Source: Clostridium lacusfryxellense (GTDB taxonomy: Bacteria; Bacillota; Clostridia; Clostridiales; Clostridiaceae). Taken from it: a DNA stretch of 64,000 bases. Position numbers and translations under genes: made by a program. Of this stretch, positions 7,891 to 16,836 are shown piece after piece; positions within the stretch are counted from its first letter, which is position 1; each line of letters begins with the position of its first letter. Below the pieces are notes generated by a model. That model saw only the letters and a program-made list of their open reading frames with translations, was not told the origin of the DNA and ran no database searches. The stretch lies in contig NZ_JAHLEB010000003.1 in the NCBI RefSeq assembly GCF_018861735.1, positions 124,001 through 188,000 on the forward strand, given 5' to 3'.

Positions 7891-8964
7891 TCAATTGAGT
7901 TTTTTAGTAGTTTTTCTATAAAATATTAAACATTGAATTAGAAAAATAAGACTTATAACACCAAAACCAGGATATAGGAATTTAATTAAATTCCTAAAGC
8001 CAACTTGAGAAATAGGCAATGCCACAATAAGTATAAGTACCACCGCTTTTTTATAAGATATATTAAATTTCTTCTCTAGGGTTTTTCCTACACTGTATAT
8101 ATCAGAAACTTCAGTTGAAAACATTTCACACCAAATTACAACTAGTAGAAAAATCTGTAGTAGTGTTCCAAAACGGTGAGTTATATACATAAGGGGAATT
8201 TCATATTTGAAAATTTGTGGTATGTTTAATAAAAGCATTATGTTTACTAAATAACACAATATTGTTAGGACTACAGCGCCTAAGATAACTCCGGGAATAA
8301 GAATACGTTTGCGTTTTATTTCTTGACTAATTGGAACTAGGACTCCACTACAACATAGCATATTAAAACTAGCATATAGAAGGGCAGAAATAAACCATTG
8401 AGCTGGGATAATATTATTTTTATAAGATGGAATTTGTTTAATATAGGAGGCGCTTACCATATCTTTGTAAAATATTAGATATAAAACGAATATAGTTACA
8501 ATAATTGTAGTTAGGCATGGAACTATAAAAGAATTTATTGTGATTAAGCCTTTGGTACCCTTAAGTAGTGTATATAAAGATATTGTGGACATAATTAAAA
8601 TTCCTACAAATTTCGAAACACCGAAGTATTGATGAAGAAGTGCACCGCTTCCTGCTAAGATTATAGCAGCTCCACTAACTAAGAAAAAGCTTGTAAAAAT
8701 GTCCGTAATTACGCCGAAAAAACCTGGGCTTACAAGGTTTATAAGTTCGGTATAGGAACTAAGTTTATGTTTTATACTAATAGAAATTATAATAGAGCTT
8801 ATTACAATATAAATTAGGCCGCATATTAGAATTCCAAAGAAACTTACATATCCATAAGTACTGAAAAATTGAGTTATTTCCTGTCCTGAGGCCAGACCGG
8901 CACCTACTATAGTACCGATAAATACAGCTGCAGTTTGAAATATTGGGCCAATTATTTTTTTCAA
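7891..8964 (-). CDS. YkvI-family membrane transporter
   Basis: A 357-residue integral membrane protein with about ten hydrophobic helices. The N-terminus carries GTIVGAGLASGQEITQFF, the glycine-rich broken first helix typical of the YkvI family and of LeuT-fold amino-acid/cation symporters. The substrate is not known. It starts at ATG with GGAGATAC upstream. It is transcribed toward the radical SAM gene and diverges from the lipoprotein gene at 9176 across an AT-rich gap of about 200 bases that should hold both promoters; I could not pick a clear pair of boxes there. Confidence 0.86.
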   Translation of the reverse strand: MKKIIGPIFQTAAVFIGTIVGAGLASGQEITQFFSTYGYVSFFGILICGLIYIVISSIIISISIKHKLSSYTELINLVSPGFFGVITDIFTSFFLVSGAAIILAGSGALLHQYFGVSKFVGILIMSTISLYTLLKGTKGLITINSFIVPCLTTIIVTIFVLYLIFYKDMVSASYIKQIPSYKNNIIPAQWFISALLYASFNMLCCSGVLVPISQEIKRKRILIPGVILGAVVLTILCYLVNIMLLLNIPQIFKYEIPLMYITHRFGTLLQIFLLVVIWCEMFSTEVSDIYSVGKTLEKKFNISYKKAVVLILIVALPISQVGFRNLIKFLYPGFGVISLIFLIQCLIFYRKTTKKLN

Positions 8965-9175
8965 AGTATCTCCTCCATAAAATTATTGATTTAAGGGCAT
9001 ATTAAATTAGATGCTTGTATTTATAAATATATGTGAGTTGTATACAAAATAATAATAAAATTGATTTAAATAACAAATAATAAATAAAAATTTAGTAAAT
9101 TAAATATTTATTTAGAGGAAAGCTATAATTAAACAATTTGTCTGATTTTAAATTTTATTAAAGGGAGTGAAGAAA

Positions 9176-10249
9176 TTGAAAAGGCTTTTAAGTTGTTTAT
9201 TAATATTCTTATTTGTTTTGTCTTCGACGAGTTGCATGAAGAAAGAGGAAGAAAGTACAAAAGTTAATGCTTTTGAAATTGAAACTGCAACTAATGTAGT
9301 TGAAAGTTATATGGGCTTTATAATGAAGGGTGATTACGAAAATGGTAAAAAACTATACACAAAGGAGTTAATGAAAAAGACACCTAATATGCCAATAAGT
9401 GACATTAAGATAAAGGGATATAAAGTTACAGAAACTAATGAGGTTGGTAGAAGTGGAGTTTTTAAGGTGAGAGTTACAAGGACATCCATTGAGAAGCCAT
9501 TGTCATGCCTAGATGAATATTCTATAAAAGTTGTTAAGGATGGGGCTGAATACAAAGTAAATGAAATTACTAGTTCACCAGAAAAAGAAGCTTTTGTAGA
9601 GAGCATTGGTATTAGATTTCGCGATAAGAAAAATGTGAAAACTAATTTAATTATTGATAAAAGTGGACTTCCTAAATACACATACTCAAATGAGGATGCC
9701 GCGAAGTTGTATAAGATGTTGGTGCCGATAAAACAATATAGTTCCATAAATTTTAGCTATGAAGGAGATAAGTTAGCAATTAGTACTTATGATAAAAATT
9801 CATTTATAGGAATTGTATATATTGATGAATCACTAGCGGTTGCAGCAAATCCTTCAAGTTCAACAGAACAGTCGGGAGGGACTGAAGGGTCTGGTGTAAT
9901 GGCCAAAGAAAAACCAATTGGAAAGGAGCTAATTCCATTAGATTTATTGATTGACTGTAAAGTGGAGTTTATGACATTTTCCTTAGATGAAAAATTTTTG
10001 CTTGTTCAATATGACAAGGGAAAAGAAGGGAAATATATTAGAGTTTATGAAGTAGATAATGGCGATATGATCTCTGTTGATTTTGAAAAAGATTATCCAT
10101 CAGATAAAGTTGATATATTATTTTCGTCTTTTGGAGAGGATAGTATGACTTATGAGGTGGTCTCTAAATCTAATATTAGTGGCGCGGAAACAGATATTGT
10201 TGGTAAATGGAAATTAGATTTAAAGGAATTTACTGTAGATAAATTATAA
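9176..10249 (+). CDS. Putative lipoprotein, function unknown
   Basis: A 357-residue secreted protein. The first residues form a Lys/Arg start, a hydrophobic core (LLSCLLIFLFVL) and SSTSC, a plausible lipobox with Cys at about residue 20, so it is probably lipid-anchored outside the membrane. Residues about 35-135 look like a small NTF2/DUF4878-like domain (VVESYMGFIMKGDYENGKK), and the C-terminal half has strand-rich segments such as FLLVQYDKG and KYIRVYEVDNG. I chose TTG 9176 because AAAGGGA lies nine bases before it. An in-frame GTG at 9167 overlaps that site and adds three residues. The gene ends at its own terminator. I cannot name a function. Confidence 0.75.
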   Translation: MKRLLSCLLIFLFVLSSTSCMKKEEESTKVNAFEIETATNVVESYMGFIMKGDYENGKKLYTKELMKKTPNMPISDIKIKGYKVTETNEVGRSGVFKVRVTRTSIEKPLSCLDEYSIKVVKDGAEYKVNEITSSPEKEAFVESIGIRFRDKKNVKTNLIIDKSGLPKYTYSNEDAAKLYKMLVPIKQYSSINFSYEGDKLAISTYDKNSFIGIVYIDESLAVAANPSSSTEQSGGTEGSGVMAKEKPIGKELIPLDLLIDCKVEFMTFSLDEKFLLVQYDKGKEGKYIRVYEVDNGDMISVDFEKDYPSDKVDILFSSFGEDSMTYEVVSKSNISGAETDIVGKWKLDLKEFTVDKL

Positions 10250-10302
10250 TTTAAACACTATATATAATCTATAAGGTATAATTAGAATAGGACTTCATTA
10301 GT

Positions 10303-10337
10303 AAACAAAAACTAGTCTATAGGCTAGTTTTTTTGTT
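10303..10337 (+). terminator. Rho-independent terminator
   Basis: AACAAAAACTAG pairs with CTAGTTTTTTTGTT around TCTATAGG; downstream of the lipoprotein gene. Confidence 0.85.
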
Positions 10338-10373
10338 GGTTGGTATTTTAGTAAAGAAGGGAAGAGATCAGCG

Positions 10374-11300
10374 ATGAAAACTTGGAACGAAAAAAGGTAT
10401 CATAATTTAAATTATTTCTTAAGGGAAAAGTTTGGCGACAAAGTTTTTAAGATTGCACTTGACGCTGGATTTTCGTGCCCTAATAGAGATGGAACAGTTA
10501 GCCACGGGGGATGTTTGTTTTGTAGCGCAAGAGGATCTGGAGATTTCGCTGGTGATAGAATGTATTCTATAACAAAGCAATTTGAGGATATAAAAATAAT
10601 GATGAGTAAAAAATGGAAATCAAAAAAATATATAGCATATTTTCAGGCATATACAAATACTTATGCGAGTATAGAGGTGTTAAGAGAAAAATACGAGGAA
10701 GCAGTGTCTCAAGAGGGTACAGTGGCGCTTGCTATAGCTACCAGGCCTGATTGCCTGGGTAGTGAGGTATTAAACCTAATAGAGGAATATTCTAATAGAG
10801 TGTACACTTGGGTAGAACTGGGGCTCCAAACTTTTAGTGATGAAAGTGCAAAGATCATTAATCGAGGATATAAATTGTCAAAGTTTGAAGAGGCTCTAAG
10901 TGAGCTTAATAAAAGAAATATTGATGTTGTTGTACACACTATTTTCGGACTTCCGGGAGAAAGTAAGGAAGAGATGCTAAAAACAATAGACTATGTTGCA
11001 CACAAAGATATAAAAGGAATAAAAATGCATTTGCTTCACCTTATGGAAGATACTCCTATGGTGGAACTTTATAAACAGGGAAAGCTTAAGTTTCTAAATC
11101 AAGAGGAGTATGTAGATATGATTTGCACTGCTATTACTATGCTTCCACCTCCTATGGTTATTCACAGGTTAACAGGTGATGCACCAAGGGATCTTTTAAT
11201 AGGCCCTATGTGGAGCCTTAAAAAGTGGGAAGTATTAAATTCAATAGATAATAGACTAAAAGAATTAGATTTATATCAAGGGATGGAATTTAAGCAATAG
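10374..11300 (+). CDS. TIGR01212-family radical SAM protein (YtqA-like)
   Basis: A 308-residue radical SAM enzyme. The N-terminus (KRYHNLNYFLREKFG, then ALDAGFSCPNRDGT and GGCLFC near residues 35-50) is the hallmark of this family, whose cluster motif is an unusual Cys followed by a spaced CxxC. Later segments (VELGLQTF, VHTIFGLPGE, HLLHLMEDTPM) match the Elp3-like radical SAM barrel. A nucleic-acid or tRNA substrate is often proposed for relatives, but none is established as far as I know. The gene follows a terminator and has AAGGGAAGAGATC upstream of ATG. It is separated by 147 bases from ugpC and is probably monocistronic. Confidence 0.9.
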   Translation: MKTWNEKRYHNLNYFLREKFGDKVFKIALDAGFSCPNRDGTVSHGGCLFCSARGSGDFAGDRMYSITKQFEDIKIMMSKKWKSKKYIAYFQAYTNTYASIEVLREKYEEAVSQEGTVALAIATRPDCLGSEVLNLIEEYSNRVYTWVELGLQTFSDESAKIINRGYKLSKFEEALSELNKRNIDVVVHTIFGLPGESKEEMLKTIDYVAHKDIKGIKMHLLHLMEDTPMVELYKQGKLKFLNQEEYVDMICTAITMLPPPMVIHRLTGDAPRDLLIGPMWSLKKWEVLNSIDNRLKELDLYQGMEFKQ

Positions 11301-11447
11301 GTTCTAAAAGCAATAAAATACGTTTGTATCTTTCTACAAATTAACTTAAATACTTTTGGGGGTTTTGGGAATAGATAAAAATGATTTAAAGGATTACAAT
11401 AAGTATATTGAATAGCATTTAAATTAAATTTGTAGGGGGTATATATT

Positions 11448-12557
11448 ATGTCAAGTTTATCATTAAGGCACATATACAAAGTTTATGATGGGAATGTAAC
11501 AGCGGTTAAGGATTTTAATCTTGAAATAGAAGATAAAGAATTTATAGTATTCGTAGGACCATCAGGTTGTGGTAAATCAACAACTTTAAGAATGATAGCA
11601 GGCCTTGAAGAGATATCACAAGGTGAAGTATACATTGGCGATAAAATTGTAAATGATGTTGCACCTAAAGATAGAGATATTGCCATGGTATTCCAGAATT
11701 ATGCTTTATATCCTCATATGACTGTATATGATAACATGGCATTCGGTTTAAAACTTAGAAAAATGCCAAAAGATCAAATAAAACAGAAAGTTACAGATGT
11801 TGCTAAAGTACTTGATATAGAACATTTACTTGATAGAAAACCAAAAGCATTATCAGGTGGACAAAGACAAAGGGTAGCACTTGGAAGAGCAATAGTTAGA
11901 AATCCAAAGGTATTCTTGATGGATGAACCACTATCAAATTTGGATGCTAAACTTAGAGTTCAGATGAGAACAGAAATATCAAAACTTCATCACAAACTTC
12001 AAACAACATTTATATATGTAACTCATGACCAAACAGAAGCTATGACTATGGGAACAAGAATAGTTGTAATGAAAGATGGTTTAGCTCAGCAAGTAGATAC
12101 TCCTCATAACATTTATGAGCACCCAGTTAATATGTTTGTTGCTGGATTTATAGGAAGTCCTCAAATGAACTTTATGGAAGCCAAAGTTGAAGAGAAAGAC
12201 GGCGAAGTTGTACTTTTATTTGATAATGAGACTATAATATTACCAAAAGATAAAGCTGCAATTGTAAAAGAAGGAGCATATATAGGTAAAAATGTTATAA
12301 TGGGGATAAGACCAGAAGATATTGATGATGGTGTTGAATTTATTGAAGAACATAAAGAGTCAGTAATAGAGGCTAAGGTTGAGGTTACAGAGAACATGGG
12401 AGCAGATACTAATATATATATGGTAAAAGGAAATACAAATATTGTAGCTAGAGTTAATGGTACTTCTAAAGCAGTAGTTGGAGATAAAATTAAGATCGCT
12501 TTAGATGCTAGTAAAATTCATATATTTGATAAAGAAACTGAAAACACAGTAATATAG
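11448..12557 (+). CDS. ugpC: Sugar ABC transporter ATP-binding protein (UgpC/MsmX type)
   Basis: A 369-residue ATPase that energises CUT1-type carbohydrate importers at the inner face of the membrane. Walker A is GPSGCGKST, the signature is LSGGQRQRVALGRA, Walker B is VFLMDEPLSNLD, and the C-terminal third is the OB/TOBE regulatory domain typical of MalK, UgpC and MsmX (GIRPEDI segment). No permease or binding protein is nearby. By analogy with Bacillus MsmX it may be a shared ATPase serving importers elsewhere on the chromosome; that is inference. The ATG follows TAGGGGGT. It is followed after 13 bases by a PucR/CdaR regulator, forming a two-gene operon. Confidence 0.93.
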   Translation: MSSLSLRHIYKVYDGNVTAVKDFNLEIEDKEFIVFVGPSGCGKSTTLRMIAGLEEISQGEVYIGDKIVNDVAPKDRDIAMVFQNYALYPHMTVYDNMAFGLKLRKMPKDQIKQKVTDVAKVLDIEHLLDRKPKALSGGQRQRVALGRAIVRNPKVFLMDEPLSNLDAKLRVQMRTEISKLHHKLQTTFIYVTHDQTEAMTMGTRIVVMKDGLAQQVDTPHNIYEHPVNMFVAGFIGSPQMNFMEAKVEEKDGEVVLLFDNETIILPKDKAAIVKEGAYIGKNVIMGIRPEDIDDGVEFIEEHKESVIEAKVEVTENMGADTNIYMVKGNTNIVARVNGTSKAVVGDKIKIALDASKIHIFDKETENTVI

Positions 12558-12570
12558 GAGGAAACAGAGT

Positions 12571-13521
12571 ATGTACAATTTTACTGAATTTCTGAAGGAT
12601 TTAAGTCAATCTTCGAATATACCATTTAATGTAATTACGGAAGATGGTACAGCACTATATATTAGTGACTTAGATATTGAAAGTTCACATATTACTAAAT
12701 TCACTATTATGCTTGGGCGTACTAAAGGCATAATTAGTTTAGAAAAGCAGTATGAAAATTGTACATCTTTGCTTAAATACACAATTGAAAATAAATATAC
12801 CCAGAATTTTTTAACTAAAGAACAATCAGTTATTGATATCCTGGAAAATAGAGAAATTTCTGTTGACAATATTAATCTGAATTTGCCTTTTCTTAAAGAG
12901 GGGTGTTTTATCCTATTAATAAGTGTAGATGGAAGCAAATATGAATCTCTTAATGTCATAAAACAAATATATGATAATGAGCCAGTTATAAGTTTGATAT
13001 ATAACGATAATATAATTGTAATTGGTGACTTTGCTGAAACAGAAGAACATGCGCAGAGTATAAAAGAATCTATCTCATCAGATTTATATTGTAAGTGTTA
13101 TGTAAGTTATGGTGAGAGAGCATTTGATGCAGTGGGAATTAAGAAAGCTTATGTGGAAGCAGTTCAATGTATGGATCTTGGGAAAAAATTTGATATAAAA
13201 GATCATATATTTAGTTACAATAAAATGTTATTTGAGAAAATTGTATACAACGTAGAAAGCAAAATTAAGCAGGAACTCTTATTTATGTTAAAAGATAAAT
13301 TTGATGCTTTTGATAGTGAAATGATAGTAACTATTGAGCAGTTTGTAAGTTGTGGTCTTAATATCAGCGATGCTGCTAGGAAACTATATGTTCACAGAAA
13401 TACATTGATATATAGATTAGATAAGATCAAAAAAGAAACAAATTTTGATATAAGGGACTTTAAGGATGCTTCTGTATTCCTTATAGCTTTCCTAATATGG
13501 AAAGAAAACAAGGTTGAGTAA
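12571..13521 (+). CDS. PucR/CdaR-family transcriptional regulator
   Basis: A 316-residue regulator. The C-terminal about 55 residues (NISDAARKLYVHRNTLIYRLDKIKK) form the PucR-type helix-turn-helix found in carbohydrate diacid regulators and purine catabolism regulators. The upstream part has a GGDEF-like/CdaR middle region (about 95-230) with no GGDEF signature. An AGGAGG site precedes the ATG, 13 bases after ugpC, so the two are cotranscribed. This suggests it controls sugar uptake genes or the ATPase itself, which is inferred from context. The 3' end is marked by the long hairpin element at 13526-13711, which may stop transcription. Confidence 0.85.
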   Translation: MYNFTEFLKDLSQSSNIPFNVITEDGTALYISDLDIESSHITKFTIMLGRTKGIISLEKQYENCTSLLKYTIENKYTQNFLTKEQSVIDILENREISVDNINLNLPFLKEGCFILLISVDGSKYESLNVIKQIYDNEPVISLIYNDNIIVIGDFAETEEHAQSIKESISSDLYCKCYVSYGERAFDAVGIKKAYVEAVQCMDLGKKFDIKDHIFSYNKMLFEKIVYNVESKIKQELLFMLKDKFDAFDSEMIVTIEQFVSCGLNISDAARKLYVHRNTLIYRLDKIKKETNFDIRDFKDASVFLIAFLIWKENKVE

Positions 13522-13525
13522 ATTG

Positions 13526-13711
13526 AAAAGTATATATTGCTGGAATGCGCTCGCTGCGCTAAGTAATTCTAAAATTTATTTTATTTTCAGTTGCTAAAAA
13601 ATGCAAACTCGCTGTCGCTCAAACATGCATTTTTCTTTACGCAACTGAAAATAAAATAAATTAAGAATTACTAAAGCTTGCTCGAACGCATTCTGCGCAA
13701 TATATACTTTT
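13526..13711 (-). repeat. Long copy (R2) of the AAAGTATATATTAC hairpin family
   Basis: A 186-bp element that folds end to end. Its 15-base outer arms AAAAGTATATATTGC and GCAATATATACTTTT are exact complements, and the inner arms pair over most of their length. The reverse complement aligns base for base with the 185-bp element at 15137-15321. Read in that orientation, the apex is a nine-bp stem AAAAATGCA/TGCATTTTT around the 20-base loop TGTTTGAGCGACAGCGAGTT. No ORF and no clear target-site duplication are visible. It abuts the stop codon of the PucR-type gene. Confidence 0.85.
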
Positions 13712-13719
13712 GATAGCAT

Positions 13720-13820
13720 CCTCTATGAAAAAAGAGGGTATTGCAAAGGGACATCACCTGGGGTGATGTGGTAAAGACTTCAGGTGGAGAGATTTATACT
13801 CCGGCTGAGGTCTTTCTTTG
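13720..13820 (+). ncRNA. Candidate structured RNA (three-way junction, riboswitch-like)
   Basis: A small hairpin (CCTCT/AGAGG, 13720-13737) is followed by a clean three-way junction. P1 is CAAAG/CTTTG (13744-13748/13816-13820). P2 is ACATCACC/GGTGATGT (13751-13758/13762-13769). P3 is an 11-bp stem AAAGACTTCAG/CTGAGGTCTTT (13773-13783/13805-13815) with an inner GGAG/CTCC. The region is richer in G+C than its surroundings. It ends 28 bases before the GGGGGAG ribosome site of the membrane-protein gene. I could not match it to a riboswitch class I know. Confidence 0.5.
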
Positions 13821-13864
13821 TAGTATATGATAAATTAATATTAATAGGGGGAGATGTGAATACA

Positions 13865-14254
13865 ATGAAAAGCGTAATGAAAACTATCTGTATTTTATTA
13901 ATTTCTCTAATGTTGGTATTCAAGCCTATATATGTACTGTTATCATTAAGTCAAAATAGCAATATTTTTGTTTTGATATATATTTTAAATATTATAATTA
14001 TAATTTATGGTGGAGTAATATTAATTCTAAATAAAATAAACCCATTAAATCTGAAATGGTTTATCACATATTATTCTATAGATACAATTTTTATAATGAT
14101 AGCTATTGTTATTTGTTATAGATTGAGCATTACAAGATTAAATATTGTAGAGCAAGGGCTTGTTGGGAGTTCATTTGATATAATTATAAATATACTAATT
14201 ATTATATTTTCTATTAAAGAGATCAGAAATAATAGCTATAAGTTCAACAACTAA
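13865..14254 (+). CDS. Small integral membrane protein, 129 aa
   Basis: Four hydrophobic segments can be seen (about residues 7-25, 35-55, 68-85 and 102-118) separated by short polar loops. No family motif is recognised. I chose ATG 13865 because AGGGGGAGATG lies about ten bases before it. In-frame codons upstream run through the structured RNA at 13744-13820 and are not credible coding sequence; GTG 13856 is a second choice. The long leader suggests regulation at the RNA level. The comB gene starts 44 bases after the stop with its own AAAGGAGG site and may be cotranscribed. Confidence 0.65.
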   Translation: MKSVMKTICILLISLMLVFKPIYVLLSLSQNSNIFVLIYILNIIIIIYGGVILILNKINPLNLKWFITYYSIDTIFIMIAIVICYRLSITRLNIVEQGLVGSSFDIIINILIIIFSIKEIRNNSYKFNN

Positions 14255-14298
14255 ATAATCCAGTTGTAGCTGCAATATTACTAAAGGAGGACAAACAC

Positions 14299-15003
14299 AT
14301 GAAAATAGATATAATAGTTTCAGCAGATGATATAAAAAAAGATAAGATAAAAGATAAAACAGTGGTTGTGATAGATATGCTTCGTGCAACTAGCGTTATA
14401 ACTACTGCGCTTAATAACGGATGCAAGGGTGTAATTCCTGTTTTAACAGTTGAAGATGCAGCTGGAATTGTGAAAAGTAGTAAAGAGGAGTTTATGCTTG
14501 GCGGAGAGAGAAACGCATTAAAGATAGAGGGGTTTCATTATTCTAACTCGCCACTTGAATACACAAGAGAGTCCATTGAAGGCAAAACACTTGTTATGAC
14601 TACTACTAATGGTACTAAAGCTATAAAAGGCTGCGTAGGAGCGCATAGCATCCTAATAGGGGCAATGATTAATGCCAAGGCTACTGCAAGTAGAATAGTT
14701 ACATTAAACAAAGACGTTGTAATAGTTAATGCGGGGACTTACGGTGAATTTTCTATAGATGATTTTCTGTGTAGTGGGTACATAATAGATTGTGTTCTAA
14801 AACTAGTAGAAGTGGAATTAACAGACATAGCTGTAACTTCTCATTACATTTATAAAAACAATGAGGATATCCATAGTTTTATAAGATATGCTAGTCACTA
14901 CAAAACAATTACGAAGTTAGGTCTTTTAGCAGACTTAGAATACTGCTGCAAAAAAGATATCATAGACATTGTACCAGAATACAAGGATGGAATTATATTA
15001 TAA
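14299..15003 (+). CDS. comB: ComB-like 2-phosphosulfolactate phosphatase family protein
   Basis: A 234-residue protein of the ComB family. In methanogens ComB hydrolyses 2-phosphosulfolactate to sulfolactate in coenzyme M synthesis. The N-terminal [17 protein letters not shown], the central TTTNGTKAI and the [17 protein letters not shown] segment are the conserved blocks. No comA, comC or other coenzyme M gene is in the window, so the methanogen substrate cannot be assumed in this organism; a related phosphoester is possible. An AAAGGAGG site lies before ATG. The downstream side carries the long hairpin element at 15137-15321. Confidence 0.88.
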   Translation: MKIDIIVSADDIKKDKIKDKTVVVIDMLRATSVITTALNNGCKGVIPVLTVEDAAGIVKSSKEEFMLGGERNALKIEGFHYSNSPLEYTRESIEGKTLVMTTTNGTKAIKGCVGAHSILIGAMINAKATASRIVTLNKDVVIVNAGTYGEFSIDDFLCSGYIIDCVLKLVEVELTDIAVTSHYIYKNNEDIHSFIRYASHYKTITKLGLLADLEYCCKKDIIDIVPEYKDGIIL

Positions 15004-15136
15004 TGTAGTAAAATCATAATTAAAGAGTTTATGGGAAATAGGCGCGGTATATAAAAAACATTACTATAATTTCATTTATTAAATTATGTATTTATAAATG
15101 TATTATATCAATGAAAATAGGATTTAAACGCAATAA

Positions 15137-15321
15137 AAAAGTATATATTACGTAAAATGCATTCGAACAAGCCTTAGTAATTCTAATTTAGTTTTTTTGT
15201 GTTTGCGTGAAGAACAACACATGTTTGAGCGATATCGAGTTTGTGTTGTTTAGCAAATGCAAATAAACTAAATTTTAGAATTTCTTAGCGAAGTAAGAGC
15301 ATCTGGAGTAATATATACTTT
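15137..15321 (+). repeat. Long copy (R3) of the AAAGTATATATTAC hairpin family
   Basis: A 185-bp element, homologous end to end to the reverse complement of 13526-13711. Outer arms AAAAGTATATATTAC and GTAATATATACTTT pair. The apex is a nine-bp stem AACAACACA/TGTGTTGTT around TGTTTGAGCGATATCGAGTT, which differs from the other copy at two loop bases. Three base pairs of the apical stem differ between copies and all three are compensated. It sits between the 3' ends of the convergent comB and rRNA methyltransferase genes, seven bases from the latter. The 130 bases before it (15004-15136) hold nothing recognisable. Confidence 0.85.
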
Positions 15322-15328
15322 GATTACG

Positions 15329-16504
15329 TTAAACCACTTGGAATATGTAGAATTTTAAGTAATAAGATTCATCAGAATTCCATAATATTGGGTGATCTGA
15401 TGCCTGAGTTCTGAATTCTACCTGTCTAAGTGTTCTTTTAGCATCTACTGCTGCATCAGCAATTGTATCTCTAAATAAATCAGGATACATAAAATGAGAG
15501 CAAGAGCAAGTTACAAAAAATCCGCCCGGTTTAACCAATTTAATACCACGCAAATTAATTTCTTTATATCCTCTTGTAGCACCATCTATAGTCGAACGTG
15601 ACTTTGAAAATGCGGGAGGATCTAGAATTACTACATCATATTGTCTTTTGTCTCTTGACCATTCCCTTAGAATATCAAAGGCGTTATGGCATTCGAATTT
15701 AACAGTGTCCGACAATCCATTAAGCTGCGCATTTTTTCTACAGCATTCAACTGCATATTCAGAAATGTCTACTCCAAGTACGCTTTTAGCACCAGCTATA
15801 CCTGCATTAAGCGCAAATGAACCTGTGTGAGTAAAACAATCCAAAACATCAGCATCCTTGCATAATCTATGGATAGCAGCCCTGTTTTCTTTTTGATCTA
15901 AGAAAAATCCGGTTTTTTGACCATTTGCAATATCTACATAATATTTAACTCCATTTTCAATAATTTCTATAGTAGTTTCAAAAGGCTCGGTTAAGAATCC
16001 TGTTGTTTTTTCCATTCCTTCAAGTTCGCGTACTTTAGCATCACTTCTCTCATAGACACCTTTTGCATTATATTCTTCCATTAGTAGTTTAACAACTATA
16101 TCCTTATATTTATCTATTCCTAATGCTAAAGACTGGATAACGTAATAATCTTCATATTTGTCGATTATCATTCCTGGTACAAAATCTGCTTCTCCAAACA
16201 AGAATCTACAGCTAGATGTGTCTATAACGGTCTGTCTATACTTCCAAGCAGCAGCAAGTTTTCTTCTAAAAAACTCTTCATCTATTTCTTCGTGTATATC
16301 TCTTGTCATTATTCTTATAGCAATTTTAGAAACATCATTTATGAAACCTTTTCCTATAAACTCATTTCTAAAATTGTATATTTCAACTATGTCTCCATTT
16401 ACGTAATCACCATCAAATTTTTCGATTTCATTAGAATATATCCAAAGGTGTCCAGTTTCTGAATTTCTACCTTTACCTTTATATAAGTAAAATTTACAAG
16501 CCAT
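15329..16504 (-). CDS. Class I SAM-dependent rRNA methyltransferase (RlmI-like)
   Basis: A 391-residue protein with an N-terminal PUA-like RNA-binding domain (residues 1-75) and a Rossmann methyltransferase domain. Recognisable blocks are VLDCFTHTGSFALNA (SAM-binding motif I), the VILDPPAFSKS motif and CSCSHFM, which is the layout of RlmI, the 23S rRNA m5C1962 methyltransferase, and of its Firmicute relatives. The exact target nucleotide is inferred from family. GGAGGG precedes the ATG. It is the only gene on its strand here, divergent from the ABC-F gene over a 332-base gap. Confidence 0.9.
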   Translation of the reverse strand: MACKFYLYKGKGRNSETGHLWIYSNEIEKFDGDYVNGDIVEIYNFRNEFIGKGFINDVSKIAIRIMTRDIHEEIDEEFFRRKLAAAWKYRQTVIDTSSCRFLFGEADFVPGMIIDKYEDYYVIQSLALGIDKYKDIVVKLLMEEYNAKGVYERSDAKVRELEGMEKTTGFLTEPFETTIEIIENGVKYYVDIANGQKTGFFLDQKENRAAIHRLCKDADVLDCFTHTGSFALNAGIAGAKSVLGVDISEYAVECCRKNAQLNGLSDTVKFECHNAFDILREWSRDKRQYDVVILDPPAFSKSRSTIDGATRGYKEINLRGIKLVKPGGFFVTCSCSHFMYPDLFRDTIADAAVDAKRTLRQVEFRTQASDHPILWNSDESYYLKFYIFQVV

Positions 16505-16836
16505 TTTAAATCCCTCCTGTATTCTTGGGGTCGTAAAGTTATTTTAAATAACAAATTATCAAGTTATTTATCTATAGTAGTATAACACATTGCTTAAGTT
16601 TGTAATATAAAATCATAAAATTGTTTTGACATAAGAGCGATTATAAATTACACTTGTATATGTGTCATTTTTATATACAAGCTTCAATTAAGGATATTTA
16701 GATAAAATTGGACGTATTTTCTTTGTATGGAAATGTATATATGACATCTGATTATTAAAAATAAATAAGTATATGACTATAAGGAATATTAAAATTATAA
16801 ATATATAAAATCATACAATATTAAGGAGAAATACAA
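16505..16836. other. Divergent intergenic region with one small hairpin
   Basis: 332 bases without an ORF between the rRNA methyltransferase and ABC-F genes. It must hold both promoters. On the minus strand GTGTTATACTAC (around 16580) gives a TATACT -10-like box; no convincing -35 is visible. A hairpin CTTGTATAT/ATATACAAG (16653-16661/16673-16681) lies in the ABC-F leader. ABC-F genes often carry regulated leaders, but no leader peptide with a terminator pair is evident. Confidence 0.35.

Noticed and set aside
13784-13864. Upstream extension of the 129-aa membrane protein from GTG 13784
   Set aside because: The extension is encoded by the P3 stem of the structured RNA, and the strong ribosome site lies just before 13865.
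13526-15321. Composite transposon bounded by the two long hairpin elements
   Set aside because: There is no transposase between or beside them and no target-site duplication around the pair; the genes inside use the normal codon pattern.
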